Shown one piece after another: positions 31,999-41,362 of a stretch of DNA of 52,720 nt. Source of the stretch: Vibrio sp. 14G-20 (lineage in GTDB: Bacteria; Pseudomonadota; Gammaproteobacteria; Enterobacterales; Vibrionaceae). The position numbers and the translations under genes are program-made. The notes under the pieces were generated by a model. That model saw only the letters and a program-made list of their open reading frames with translations, did no database searches and was not told where the DNA came from. The stretch lies in the NCBI RefSeq assembly GCF_026241515.1, contig NZ_JAPHPW010000027.1, positions 1 to 52,720 of the forward strand, written 5' to 3'. Numbering within the stretch: the stretch's first letter is position 1; every line of letters begins with the position of its first letter.

Positions 31999-33330
31999 AT
32001 GAAAACAGTCCGCAATATCCTCTGGGCAATGATTGCCATAATGTCAGCCTTTTGGTTTGCGATGGAACCGCAACTCTTCGCTTCAAGCAACGTATTTGAA
32101 TGGCGCTCCGCCATGATTCAGTACTCGGGTATTTTGTCTCTGATGTTAATGTCCATCACCATGGTTTTGGCGATGCGTTTGCCTATGGTCGAGAATTGGC
32201 TCAAAGGTATGGATAAAGCGTATCGAGTGCATAAATGGCTTGGTATCGGTGGTGTAGCGATGGGTGTCACGCACTGGTTGTGGTACCAAATCCCTAAGTC
32301 ACTGGTGACGTCTGGTGTATTGGATAAGCCTGTTCGACACAATGGTTCAGGGCCACAAGCTGTGTTGACTGGTTGGGAAATGTGGGTCAACGAACTGCGC
32401 GATATTGCTCAAAGTATCGGCGAGTGGGGCTTTTATCTATTGCTGGTTTTACTTGTGGCGTCACTATGGGCGGCAGTGAAATACAAACCGTTCAAATTGT
32501 CACATCGCCTGATGTCGGTCGCGTACCTGTTTATCGCTTTTCACTCGGTAATACTGCTTAAACGAGCGTATTGGGGAGAGCCGATTTATTACCTAACTGT
32601 GGCATTTGCTTTGGTTGGATCTATCGCTGCGATTTACAGTTTGTTGGGTTTGGTTGGACGTCGTAATCGTCACTCTTCGACCATTGCTTCGACTCGCTAC
32701 TTTCCACAGGCTGAAGTGATGGAGCTGGTGTTAAAGCCGGATGCATCTTGGCAAGGTCACAAAGCAGGACAGTTTGCTTACTTGCGTTTCGGTAATGAAG
32801 ATCCGCATCCGTTTACCATTGTTTCTGGCAGTGAAGATTCAGAACTGCGTTTCTTGATCAAAGAGTTGGGTGATTTTACCAATGGCCTTTATGAGCGAGT
32901 GCAAGCGGGCGATGCGGTTACGGTTGAAGGACCCTATGGTCGACTTGATTTTGACCTAAGCAAACCTCAAATTTGGATTGCGGGTGGTGTCGGGATTGCT
33001 TCTTTCTTTGCTACGCTTGAAGCGCTCAAAACAGAGCAAGATCATCCGCGTATCGAACTGTTTTACTGTACTCGCGGTGTTGATAAGCAATTAATCGATG
33101 AGTTGTGGCACCTGGCACATGAGGTTGGTGTGAAGTTAACCGTGATAGACACTTTACATTCACCGCGACTGAACGCCGGAAGAATTGTCAATCAATGCGG
33201 TGACCTCAACGAATACGAGGTGTATTTCTGCGGGCCAGAGTTGTTCTCAACATCGTTGAAAAAAGAATTAGACACTTATCAGTTTGATATTGAAAAGCAC
33301 TACCACGAAGAGCTGTTTGTGATGCGCTAA
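31999..33330 (+). CDS. Ferric reductase-like transmembrane flavoprotein
   Basis: This 443-residue protein has an N-terminal ferric-reductase-like domain of about six membrane helices (residues 8-215), with His residues placed to bind haem (VHKWLGIGGVAMGVTHWLWY, KLSHRLMSVAYLFIAFHSVI). It continues into an FAD-binding domain (GQFAYLRFGNEDPHPFTIVS, residues 255-275) and an NAD(P)-binding domain (IWIAGGVGIASFFATLEALK, ELFYCTRGVD, YFCGPELFS). This is the NOX/FRE layout in one chain. It moves electrons from NAD(P)H across the inner membrane; the acceptor is not known and could be ferric iron or a periplasmic enzyme. Confidence 0.88.
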   Translation: MKTVRNILWAMIAIMSAFWFAMEPQLFASSNVFEWRSAMIQYSGILSLMLMSITMVLAMRLPMVENWLKGMDKAYRVHKWLGIGGVAMGVTHWLWYQIPKSLVTSGVLDKPVRHNGSGPQAVLTGWEMWVNELRDIAQSIGEWGFYLLLVLLVASLWAAVKYKPFKLSHRLMSVAYLFIAFHSVILLKRAYWGEPIYYLTVAFALVGSIAAIYSLLGLVGRRNRHSSTIASTRYFPQAEVMELVLKPDASWQGHKAGQFAYLRFGNEDPHPFTIVSGSEDSELRFLIKELGDFTNGLYERVQAGDAVTVEGPYGRLDFDLSKPQIWIAGGVGIASFFATLEALKTEQDHPRIELFYCTRGVDKQLIDELWHLAHEVGVKLTVIDTLHSPRLNAGRIVNQCGDLNEYEVYFCGPELFSTSLKKELDTYQFDIEKHYHEELFVMR

Positions 33331-33543
33331 TAGTTGTCAGTTGATGAATTGAATGGGGAAGCATCTCTGGGGTGAGCTGTGGCTGAGAACAGACGGTTTA
33401 GATTTAATGTTTGATAACTGATGTTTGATAGTCATAGCCACAAGCTTCCGACCAAAAAGGTGCGAACTCATTCAATTTACTATTGCAGCGGTTTGCTATT
33501 GAGCGATACCATATACGGCTATTTCTTTGGTAAAGATTCGAAT

Positions 33544-33951
33544 ATGTCAGATGAAGAACTCGCACTAGAGTGGATGCGCCAACAAGCTCATAAAGTTGAT
33601 CCCTACGTTATAGATCCATCTTTTGATGAATGCGTTGAGTTGCTTGAACCTGCTTTTAAGAAGGGCAAGAGTGTCGCGCAACTAAAATATCTGTTATCAG
33701 AAGCGGATCGTAGAGCTGGGGCGGCAGAGCGTAAACATGCAGCCTTAAAGTATGCCAAAGAGAAAAGCCCAAATGCAGGTCAGATCCTGCGTCTGCAAAG
33801 CAAGCTTCAACAAGTTCAGCTGGCACTAAAATTAGCGACCGGCGACAACAATATGACCATATCCCAGTTCTGTGCGGAGTACGATGTTTCCAAGCGAGAC
33901 GGTAATACGGCATGGAATGAGAAGTTAGTTGAACAGGGTAAAAGAAAGTAG
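33544..33951 (+). CDS. Hypothetical protein, helical
   Basis: This 135-residue highly helical protein starts at MSDEELALEWMRQQAHKVDP if the ATG at 33544 is used. An in-frame ATG at 33421 would add 41 residues (MFDSHSHKLPTKKVRTHSIY) that look less like conserved protein, and neither start has a strong ribosome-binding site. The middle (KYLLSEADRRAGAAERKHAA) is coiled-coil-like, and the end is basic. It has no recognised family; likely a Vibrio-specific cytoplasmic protein. Confidence 0.6.
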   Translation: MSDEELALEWMRQQAHKVDPYVIDPSFDECVELLEPAFKKGKSVAQLKYLLSEADRRAGAAERKHAALKYAKEKSPNAGQILRLQSKLQQVQLALKLATGDNNMTISQFCAEYDVSKRDGNTAWNEKLVEQGKRK

Positions 33952-34048
33952 CGGCATCAACGAATTTATGCCTTTTCAACCACGGCCAGAAAAGCTAACC
34001 TGACTTCGAAAACATTCCCACTGTTGGTGAGAATGCTCTGCATTTAAA

Positions 34049-34076
34049 AAGCCTGAAACTTCATCTCAGGCTTTGC
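34049..34076. terminator. Terminator after the helical hypothetical gene
   Basis: Nine-bp arms AAAGCCTGA and TCAGGCTTT, about 98 bp past the stop codon. Confidence 0.7.
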
Positions 34077-34394
34077 CTCTGTTTTTCCTAATTGATGCTC
34101 ACTTAATGGTTACCTTCGCTTCAATGGAAGACTTTAATACGCTTAAGCTCAATCATAGGCTCGTTTTTATTCGTTGAGCAATGTGCGCGATACACTATTT
34201 TTCGCCCATTAATCAATTTCACTTGTGACAAAGTTATCATAATTATGCACTTTCGGTAACGTTCCCGAAAGTATCGATCTATCATCCACCCAGATACAAA
34301 AGTGAAGTAATCAACACGACTGATTTCTATTTCTTCTTCGATATAGAGCTTGTACATCAAAAGTATAAGCCGAAATGCGCTTACGAATTATTTT

Positions 34395-34410
34395 GGGAAC
34401 GTTTGCAAAC
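34395..34410 (+). promoter_or_regulatory. ScrR-type operator upstream of scrY
   Basis: GGGAACGTTTGCAAAC with the palindromic core GTTTGCAAAC, 31 bp before the scrY start. The same core lies before scrR and, inverted, before scrA. Confidence 0.8.
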
Positions 34411-34441
34411 AATCCAAAACAATTAACGTGAGAACATTAGA

Positions 34442-35815
34442 ATGAAACTACACACTTTAGCGGTTGCTGTAACAATGGGGCTAATGACTACATCGGTATT
34501 AGCAAGTGAAGACGTTGCAGCATTAGAGCAACGTATTAATGAATTAGAACAAAGAGTTGCACAAACGGAGCAGGTTTCTACCGAAGCCAATGAAAAGGCT
34601 TCTTCGTTTGAGTTTCACGGCTATGCACGCTCTGGGTTATTGATCAACGACGACCTAAACGGCGCGACAGGTACTGGTCCTTACATGACAGCGGCGGGTG
34701 CGATTGGTGCGCCTATTGGACGACTTGGTGTGGAAGATGATCATTACGTTGAAGCGAACTTGATTCATAAGCGTTTTGCGGATGATGGCTCTAGTGCCTT
34801 GTTTCGTATCATGTTAGCCGACAGTACTGAAACAAATAACGAATGGACAGCCAGTGAAAGCCAGTTGAATGTACGACAAGTGTATTCCGAACTGAACCGT
34901 CTGAGCATGTTCTCTGAATCTGAAGCGTTTTCTGAAGCAACGTTTTGGGCGGGTAAACGATTCGATCGCGACAACTTTGATATTCACTTTTTCGATTCGG
35001 ATATTGTCTTCTTATCAGGTACTGGTGCGGGCGTTTACGATATTCAGATGAGCGATAACTGGAAAGCGAATTTCTCAATTTATGGCCGAGATTTTGGCGA
35101 AATTGATAGCTCATCAACAGATGTAGAAAACTACATTGCAACCATGAATAACCGCATTGGCCAATGGCAAGTGATGTTGAGTGGCATGACCTCAGCAGAC
35201 AACGATAGCCGCTTAAATGGCGCAGCTGAAAGCGGTGTACACGCAATGTTTGCGTACCATGGAGACAACTTCTTTGGCCTGAGCGAAGGCTTCTCTAAAA
35301 CGGGCATGTTAATGGGTAGCGGCTTAGGTGCTGAGCTAAAAGGCATAGGTTCAAATGGTGATCTACTGGATGACGCGAAAGCCGTTCGCCTGTTTAGCTA
35401 CGGTGTTACTCGCATTGGCGACAACTGGCGCTTAGCGCCTGCATTAATGGCAGAGCATAGCCAAGACCGTTTGAAGAAGAATGACGAGTTCACATGGGCT
35501 TCTTTAAACGTTCGATTAGCTCAAGAGTTCACAGAAAACTTTGAGATGGTTTACGAAGGTTCATTGCAGTACATGGATTTAGACAACTCGACAGAGCAAG
35601 CAAGCGGCGGTTTCTACAAAGCGACAGTTGCACCAACACTGAAGCTTTCAACTAGCACTGGTTTCTTTGACCGACCAGAACTGCGTTTCGCTGTGAGCTA
35701 TGTGGATTGGAGTGAAGACCTGAATGGTTACTCGATCAGCACTGAAGCAGATGCTGCAACGATGGGAGAGGGCGGCGAGGTTCTGTTTGCACTGCAGATG
35801 GAAACTTGGTTCTAA
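34442..35815 (+). CDS. scrY: Sucrose porin, LamB/ScrY family
   Basis: This 457-residue porin has a signal peptide ending VLA before SED (residues 1-21). A short coiled coil follows (LEQRINELEQRVAQTEQVST, residues 28-47), typical of ScrY, and then an 18-strand maltoporin barrel beginning FEFHGYARSGLLINDD and ending ALQMETWF with terminal aromatic. It lets sucrose or related oligosaccharides cross the outer membrane. Its operator matches those of the scr locus, so it belongs to the same regulon although it is a separate unit with its own terminator (35873-35916). Substrate assignment rests on that context. Confidence 0.9.
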   Translation: MKLHTLAVAVTMGLMTTSVLASEDVAALEQRINELEQRVAQTEQVSTEANEKASSFEFHGYARSGLLINDDLNGATGTGPYMTAAGAIGAPIGRLGVEDDHYVEANLIHKRFADDGSSALFRIMLADSTETNNEWTASESQLNVRQVYSELNRLSMFSESEAFSEATFWAGKRFDRDNFDIHFFDSDIVFLSGTGAGVYDIQMSDNWKANFSIYGRDFGEIDSSSTDVENYIATMNNRIGQWQVMLSGMTSADNDSRLNGAAESGVHAMFAYHGDNFFGLSEGFSKTGMLMGSGLGAELKGIGSNGDLLDDAKAVRLFSYGVTRIGDNWRLAPALMAEHSQDRLKKNDEFTWASLNVRLAQEFTENFEMVYEGSLQYMDLDNSTEQASGGFYKATVAPTLKLSTSTGFFDRPELRFAVSYVDWSEDLNGYSISTEADAATMGEGGEVLFALQMETWF

Positions 35816-35872
35816 TTGCCTGATATATCGTTTAGATAGAGAGTGTTACTCATGATGTGATAGTCGCATCAT

Positions 35873-35916
35873 CAAATGCCAACCTTATCGTTTCAACTCG
35901 AAGGTTGGCATTTTTT
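35873..35916. terminator. Terminator between scrY and scrR
   Basis: AATGCCAACCTT and AAGGTTGGCATT arms followed by TTTTTC; convergent placement serves scrY and perhaps scrR. Confidence 0.9.
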
Positions 35917-35950
35917 CATCTTGGGATAACTTGATCTCTGAAATAAATCG

Positions 35951-36937
35951 CTAGCAAGACTCTCGGTCAATAGTGGTGAAGGTCAACACCATCTTACTCA
36001 TTTCAAAGCCTTTTTTCTCAATACGGTCGAGCAGCAGCTTGGCTCCATTTTCTCCGGCTTTATCAAATGCATAGTTAAACGTAGACAGCGTTGGTGTGCA
36101 TACTGAAGCAAGTTCATCGTCACCCACGCCGAGTACCAAGACATCCTTTCCTGGAGCGAGGCCAGCTTCCTGAATGGCTCTGATCGCACCGATTGCGATA
36201 CGGTCAGTTGCGCAGAACAGGCCATCGAGCTTGGTGTGCTCTTTTAGAGACTGTTTAGCCAGTTGGTAACCTGACTCTATGGTGAAGTCGCCACGGGCGT
36301 GAAATTGCAGTGTGAGGTCGTTAAATTGAAGCGATTGAGCGAAGCCTTCCGATCTCATCTTATCAACCGCAATATCATCGCCTTGCACGCCGATGAATCC
36401 CATATGCTTACAACCTTTCGCTATGAAGCGATTACCCGCTTCAAACCCTACGCGAGTGTCGTCGTGCACAATGCTTGGGATGTTAAACATTGACCCATCT
36501 TGACCAACCAATATTACCGGCACAGCAGAGCTTTGAATCGCTTTGACTAGTTTGTTGTCGAGGTGGGTCGCGTACAGGATGATACCTTCAACGCGTTTTT
36601 GGTTAAATATCTGAATATATTCAAGTTCTTTATGGTGTGTTTGATGTGTGCTCGCTAATAAAACATGCATGCCCGCTTGCTCTAAGATGGCGGTTAAACC
36701 ATCGACACCTTGAGAGGTGGCATGGGAAGAAACCCTAGGAACAATCACGCCAACCAGGTTGGTTTTTTGAGACTTTAAGTCTTTAGCGACTTGGTTTGGG
36801 AGATAGCCACACTCTTCAACCGCTTTACGCACCTTCACCTTGGTCGCGTCTTTTACGCCATACTCATCGTTGATTACTCTTGAGACCGTCGACTTGGAAA
36901 CTCCAGCGAGACGAGCGACATCATGAAGACTAGCCAT
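35951..36937 (-). CDS. scrR: LacI-family repressor of sucrose genes
   Basis: This 328-residue LacI-type repressor has the helix-turn-helix MASLHDVARLAGVSKSTVSR followed by VINDEYGVKDATK (residues 1-33) and a hinge helix with LKSQKTNLVGVIVPR. The periplasmic-binding-protein-like effector domain follows, with VDGLTAILEQAGMHVLLAST and DGLFCATDRIAIGAIRAIQE. It probably senses fructose, fructose phosphate or sucrose phosphate. It is divergent from scrA, and an operator of the same family lies in its own promoter (36968-36983), indicating autorepression. Confidence 0.92.
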   Translation of the reverse strand: MASLHDVARLAGVSKSTVSRVINDEYGVKDATKVKVRKAVEECGYLPNQVAKDLKSQKTNLVGVIVPRVSSHATSQGVDGLTAILEQAGMHVLLASTHQTHHKELEYIQIFNQKRVEGIILYATHLDNKLVKAIQSSAVPVILVGQDGSMFNIPSIVHDDTRVGFEAGNRFIAKGCKHMGFIGVQGDDIAVDKMRSEGFAQSLQFNDLTLQFHARGDFTIESGYQLAKQSLKEHTKLDGLFCATDRIAIGAIRAIQEAGLAPGKDVLVLGVGDDELASVCTPTLSTFNYAFDKAGENGAKLLLDRIEKKGFEMSKMVLTFTTIDRESC

Positions 36938-36967
36938 TATTCATTATCCATTTGTATTTTTAGTTTT

Positions 36968-36983
36968 GGGATTGTTTGCAAAC
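36968..36983 (-). promoter_or_regulatory. ScrR-type operator upstream of scrR
   Basis: GGGATTGTTTGCAAAC with core GTTTGCAAAC, 31 bp before the scrR start. Confidence 0.75.
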
Positions 36984-37113
36984 AGAGCATCAAATTTTCC
37001 TGTTATTAGGAGATTTTAACCCTGTCTTCTTATCCTAGGGAGATAATTTGAAGATCATTCTCACAGTATTGAGCAGTTATCTTTGATCATTTGTTATTTC
37101 TAGGCAAAAATTT

Positions 37114-37130
37114 GTTTTGCAAACGTTCCC
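37114..37130 (+). promoter_or_regulatory. ScrR-type operator upstream of scrA
   Basis: GTTTTGCAAACGTTCCC is the reverse complement of the scrY operator with one core mismatch. It lies 42 bp before the scrA start, within the scrR-scrA divergent region. Confidence 0.8.
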
Positions 37131-37171
37131 GAAAATTCAAAAGCTCAAATGATAATCCAATGGGGTATGTA

Positions 37172-38611
37172 ATGAATTATCCAAAAATAGCAAAAGAGCT
37201 GCTTTCTCTATTAGGTGGTAAAAGTAATATCACCGCACTTGCACACTGTGCGACTCGTCTGCGTCTTGCAGTCGCAGACCAAGATAAAATTGATGAACAG
37301 GCGATTGATAACCTAGAAGGGGTTAAGGGCCAGTTTAAAGTAGCAGGTCAATATCAGATCATCTTTGGCTCAGGTATCGTAAACCAAGTTTATGCTGAGT
37401 TGGCTAAGCTGACTGAAATGACGGAAATGTCGACCAACGATGTGGCGTCTGCAGGTGCTGATAACCAAAATATCCTGCAACGTGCGGTGAAAGGTCTGTC
37501 TGATATCTTTGTACCGATCATTCCGGCGATTGTTGCTGGTGGTCTTTTGATGGGTATCTACAACCTATTGACGGCTCAAGGCTTGTTCATTGATGGCAAA
37601 TCTTTAATCGACGCTAATCCGGGTTTGACCGACTTAGCAAACATGATCAATACATTTGCTAATGCTCCTTTTGTGTATTTACCTATTTTATTAGCATTTT
37701 CAGCGAGTAAGAAGTTTGGTGGTAACCCATACCTTGGCGCGGCTTTAGGTATGTTGATGGTTCACCCAGACTTGCTTAACGGCTGGGGCTTCGGTGGCGC
37801 ATCGGTTTCGGGCAGCATTCCAGTTTGGAACATTTTAGGTTTCGAAATCGAGAAAGTGGGCTATCAAGGTTCAGTACTGCCCGTTCTTGTTTCTGCGTTT
37901 ATTCTAGCGAAAGTGGAACTTGGCCTACGTAAAGTTATTCCTTCGGTTCTGGATAACTTGCTAACGCCGCTACTGGCTATTTTCGTGACTGGCTTACTGA
38001 CATTTACGGTTGTGGGTCCATTTACACGTGATATCGGCTTCCTACTAGGTGACGGTCTTAACTGGCTATACAACAGCGCTGGCTTCATTGGCGGTGCGGT
38101 GTTTGGTTTGATTTATGCGCCGTTCGTTATTACTGGTATGCACCATAGCTTTATTGCTATTGAAACTCAGCTGCTTGCGGATATCGCAACGACTGGCGGT
38201 ACGTTCATCTTCCCTATCGCGGCAATGTCTAACGTGTCTCAAGGTGCAGCGGCACTGGCGGTTGGTTTCATGAGTAAAGATAAGAAAATGAAAGGTATCG
38301 CGATTCCTTCTGGTGTGACCGGTTTGCTTGGTATTACTGAACCTGCAATGTTTGGTGTGAACTTGAAGCTTCGCTACCCGTTCATTGCTGCGGTTTGTGC
38401 TGCTGCGGTTTCAAGCGCATTTATCACGATGTTCAATGTGAAAGCACAAGCACTGGGTGCCGCGGGTATTCCTGGCATCATCTCAATATCGCCAGAAAAA
38501 ATTGGCTACTACGTGGTAGGTATGATTATCGCGTTCGTGACTGCCTTTGCACTGACCGTTGTTTTAGGTTTGCGTGAGAGCAGCAAGCAAAACATTAAAG
38601 CAACAGCGTAA
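37172..38611 (+). CDS. scrA: PTS sucrose-specific EIIBC component
   Basis: This 479-residue PTS permease imports sucrose and phosphorylates it to sucrose-6-phosphate. The EIIB domain is N-terminal (MNYPKIAKELLSLLGGKSNI, then ALAHCATRLRLAV with the phosphorylated Cys26). The EIIC membrane domain follows from about residue 100 (VPIIPAIVAGGLLMGIYNLL, GITEPAMFGVNLKLRYPF). No EIIA is present, so the glucose EIIA (Crr) must supply phosphate, as in enteric ScrA. The start at 37172 gives the best match to family N termini; 37160 is possible. First gene of scrA-scrK-scrB, but with two hairpins before scrK. Confidence 0.94.
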   Translation: MNYPKIAKELLSLLGGKSNITALAHCATRLRLAVADQDKIDEQAIDNLEGVKGQFKVAGQYQIIFGSGIVNQVYAELAKLTEMTEMSTNDVASAGADNQNILQRAVKGLSDIFVPIIPAIVAGGLLMGIYNLLTAQGLFIDGKSLIDANPGLTDLANMINTFANAPFVYLPILLAFSASKKFGGNPYLGAALGMLMVHPDLLNGWGFGGASVSGSIPVWNILGFEIEKVGYQGSVLPVLVSAFILAKVELGLRKVIPSVLDNLLTPLLAIFVTGLLTFTVVGPFTRDIGFLLGDGLNWLYNSAGFIGGAVFGLIYAPFVITGMHHSFIAIETQLLADIATTGGTFIFPIAAMSNVSQGAAALAVGFMSKDKKMKGIAIPSGVTGLLGITEPAMFGVNLKLRYPFIAAVCAAAVSSAFITMFNVKAQALGAAGIPGIISISPEKIGYYVVGMIIAFVTAFALTVVLGLRESSKQNIKATA

Positions 38612-38623
38612 CGTTTCTCCCTA

Positions 38624-38710
38624 GAAGTGAAGCCCCCCTTTTCACTTCATTTCTTAAGCTTTGGGGTGCTAGCTAGGTGATTTGGCTTAGCTAGCCTTTT
38701 TAAATTTTTA
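38624..38710 (+). terminator. Two hairpins between scrA and scrK
   Basis: A first hairpin (GAAGTGAA at 38624, TTCACTTC at 38641) is followed by a second (GCTAGCTA at 38668, TAGCTAGC at 38688) that runs into CTTTTTAAATTTTT. The second has the form of an intrinsic terminator. Confidence 0.7.
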
Positions 38711-38790
38711 CATGACAGCGTGAAGTGTCACCTTGCTTTTGGTTGCTACTGCTTTCGGTTGTCATGATTTTCAGTTTTAAGGTAAGAAAG

Positions 38791-39786
38791 ATGAATCAAG
38801 TTTGGGTAACTGGAGACGCCGTCGTCGACCTCATTCCGGAGACTGATGCGACATTATTGAAATGTCCGGGTGGTGCGCCTGCCAATGTCGCGGTAGCGAT
38901 TTCTCGCCTTTTAGGCAAAAGCGCATTTTTCGGCCGAGTGGGTAACGACCCGTTTGGCACTTTTATGGAAGTGACTCTGCAAAAGGAAGGTGTGAATACC
39001 GAGCGTTTGGTGAAGGACCCTGAACAACGCACATCAACCGTGGTGGTTGATCTTGATGACCAAGGCGAGCGCAGTTTTACGTTTATGGTTAAGCCAAGTG
39101 CCGACCAGTTTATGTCTGTTGAAGACATTCCCGAATTTAAGAAAAACGAGTGGCTACACGTCTGCTCAATCTCTTTGGCTAATGAACCAAGCCGAAGCAG
39201 CACCTTTGAAGCGATCCGACGCATGAAAGCCGCGGGCGGTTACATCAGCTTCGATCCAAACCTTCGTGATGAAGTGTGGCAAAACCCATCTGAAATTAAG
39301 TCTGTGGTCATGAAGGCGGTCGAGCTGGCTGATGTGGTTAAATTCTCAGAAGAAGAACTGGATTTCTTAACCGATTCAACGTCGATGGAACAAGGTTTGG
39401 CTAACATTGCAGATCTTAACAACACGCTTGTTCTGGTTACACAGGGCGCGAAAGGCGTTTGGCGAGTATTTGAAAACCAAGGTGTATTGATTTCAGGTCG
39501 CTCAGTGACGCCAGTGGATACTACAGGCGCTGGCGATGCTTTTGTTGGCGGTTTACTTGCAAAGCTTTCTCAACATGAAGAGTGGAATAATCAACAAGTC
39601 GTTGATTCTGCAATCCTGTGGGCGAATGGGTGTGGTGCATTAGCAATCACGCAAAAAGGTGCGATGACGGCACTTCCAACGCAAAACGCTCTTGCTCAGT
39701 TTATTACTCCTGATCAAATTGTCATCTCGGCTCAGTCTAATAAACAAGGCATCTCAAGTGCGACAAACACTGAGGAGAATGTATGA
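38791..39786 (+). CDS. scrK: Fructokinase
   Basis: This 331-residue PfkB-family kinase phosphorylates the fructose released by sucrose-6-phosphate hydrolase. The start at 38791 has AAGGTAAGAAAG upstream; a 22-residue extension from 38725 is rejected as non-family. Features: VTGDAVVDLIPE at the N terminus, CPGGAPANVAVAISRLLGKS (residues 24-43), and the catalytic signature DTTGAGDAFVGGLLAKL near residue 245 with the base Asp. Its stop codon overlaps the scrB start (ATGA). Confidence 0.93.
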   Translation: MNQVWVTGDAVVDLIPETDATLLKCPGGAPANVAVAISRLLGKSAFFGRVGNDPFGTFMEVTLQKEGVNTERLVKDPEQRTSTVVVDLDDQGERSFTFMVKPSADQFMSVEDIPEFKKNEWLHVCSISLANEPSRSSTFEAIRRMKAAGGYISFDPNLRDEVWQNPSEIKSVVMKAVELADVVKFSEEELDFLTDSTSMEQGLANIADLNNTLVLVTQGAKGVWRVFENQGVLISGRSVTPVDTTGAGDAFVGGLLAKLSQHEEWNNQQVVDSAILWANGCGALAITQKGAMTALPTQNALAQFITPDQIVISAQSNKQGISSATNTEENV

Positions 39787-41228
39787 GTTTGAATTCGAAC
39801 TGGACAGTAGAGCAAAGGTACTGTCGCGTAGAGCAGATTTCTCAAGACAGTATGGATGCGATGGTAAAACAGCGTAAGCAAGATTCTGGATACCCTGGTT
39901 ACCATATTGCTCCCAAATTTGGCTTGCTGAATGACCCGAATGGTTTGTGTTATTTCAACGGCGAGCATCATATTTTTTACCAATGGACGCCGGTTGGCCC
40001 TGTTCATGGCATGAAGTATTGGTATCACTTGTCGACAAAAGATTTTGTTCACTTCGAAGACCATGGCATTGGACTGCATCCAGACCAAGACTACGATTCT
40101 CATGGGGTTTATTCTGGTGGAGCTCTCGTTGAAAACGACGAAGCTATTTTATTCTTCACGGGAAATCATCGTGATGAGAACTGGGAAAGGTCCTCAACTC
40201 AGTGTTTTGCAAAGATGTCTGTCAAAGGGCAAATAGAAAAGCATGGTGTGGTTATCGAAAATGAACACTACACAGAACATTTCCGCGACCCAAAAGTGTG
40301 GAAGGACGGTGACGATTACTTGATGGTTGTTGGGGCTCAGACCCAAGAAAAACGTGGTTCAATGGCGCTGTACAGAAGTCGTGACCTCATGAACTGGCAG
40401 CATAAAGGTTCTATTCAAACTCGTTACAACAATCTTGGCTATATGTGGGAATGCCCTGACTTTTTCGAGATAGATAACCAGTCAGTGATGTTGTTTTCTC
40501 CACAAGGTGTCTCTAGCGATAATCCGTACGATTTTAAAAACATTTACTCAGTGGCTTACATTGTTGGTGATTGTTTGAATTTAGATTCGATGGAATTTGA
40601 AAACCATCAAGATATCGCGCAGCCTGATTACGGATTTGATTTTTACGCTCCTCAGACTTACTTAGACGATTCAGGTCGTCGGATCTTGATTGCTTGGGTA
40701 GGCCTTCCTGATATCGACGCTCCATCTGTAGTGCACCAATGGGCGGGTATGTTGTCATTACCACGCGAGCTTCACATCCAAGATGGCTATCTGGTGCAGT
40801 CGGCTTTACCTGAATTGAAAGCGCTGCAAGGCGAAGCTGTCGTGGTTGAGAGCGTTCTTGAACTGGATACAACCAGCTTCATGGTTGAGCTCGAAACAGG
40901 TACGGACGAATTTGAGTTTACTCTTGCCAACATCACGGGCGAGAATATCGTGTTCAGTGCCACAGAGACGGAATTCATGCTTGATCGCAGCAAGATGTCT
41001 CAACTCTACGCGGAAGAGTTTGGCTCTGTGAGAAAAGCACCGAGGTTGAGCACCAAGCAAATCATCGAAGTTTATGTTGATAAGTCAGTGATCGAGATCT
41101 TTATCAATGGCGGTAAACATACAATGACCAGTCGTTTCTTCATCGATGATTTGAGTTCATTGTCGATGACCGGTGATGTAAAAACCGTTTACCGCTCGAT
41201 GAGCCCAATTAAAGGGTTGGACGACTAA
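39783..41228 (+). CDS. scrB: Sucrose-6-phosphate hydrolase (GH32)
   Basis: This 481-residue glycoside hydrolase family 32 enzyme splits sucrose-6-phosphate into glucose-6-phosphate and fructose. Catalytic features: nucleophile Asp in FGLLNDPNGLCYF (near residue 57), the FRDPKVW motif (residues 168-174), and the acid/base Glu in MWECPDFFEI (near 224). The N-terminal five-bladed propeller is followed by a C-terminal beta-sandwich (VYVDKSVIEIFINGGKHTMT). No signal peptide, so cytoplasmic. Translationally coupled to scrK by a 4-bp overlap. Confidence 0.94.
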   Translation: MSLNSNWTVEQRYCRVEQISQDSMDAMVKQRKQDSGYPGYHIAPKFGLLNDPNGLCYFNGEHHIFYQWTPVGPVHGMKYWYHLSTKDFVHFEDHGIGLHPDQDYDSHGVYSGGALVENDEAILFFTGNHRDENWERSSTQCFAKMSVKGQIEKHGVVIENEHYTEHFRDPKVWKDGDDYLMVVGAQTQEKRGSMALYRSRDLMNWQHKGSIQTRYNNLGYMWECPDFFEIDNQSVMLFSPQGVSSDNPYDFKNIYSVAYIVGDCLNLDSMEFENHQDIAQPDYGFDFYAPQTYLDDSGRRILIAWVGLPDIDAPSVVHQWAGMLSLPRELHIQDGYLVQSALPELKALQGEAVVVESVLELDTTSFMVELETGTDEFEFTLANITGENIVFSATETEFMLDRSKMSQLYAEEFGSVRKAPRLSTKQIIEVYVDKSVIEIFINGGKHTMTSRFFIDDLSSLSMTGDVKTVYRSMSPIKGLDD

Positions 41229-41251
41229 GCTCCGTTTATCTCCATCAAAAT

Positions 41252-41280
41252 AGCCGCTGATCAACAGCGGCTTTTGTTTG
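41252..41280. terminator. Terminator of the scr operon
   Basis: AGCCGCTG and CAGCGGCT arms followed by TTTGTTTG, 23 bp past scrB. Confidence 0.9.
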
Positions 41281-41362
41281 GTCTGCGACATCACTATTGT
41301 GCTAACTCTCTGACTTTGCCCATTCCTCGCACATAAAGTTCATTTAGATCGAGCAATCAACG

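Larger units (their letters stand above)
33952..34441. other. Intergenic region upstream of scrY
   Basis: Contains a terminator at 34049-34076 (AAAGCCTGA and TCAGGCTTT), an operator-like dyad at 34249-34272 (ACTTTCGG and CCGAAAGT around TAACGTTC), and the scrY operator at 34395-34410. A 79-codon open frame at 34121-34360 on the minus strand spans the dyad and has no family signal. Confidence 0.55.

Noticed and set aside
34121..34360. 79-codon open frame on the minus strand upstream of scrY
   Set aside because: It spans an operator-like dyad, has no recognisable domain and lies in a control region; coding is not supported.
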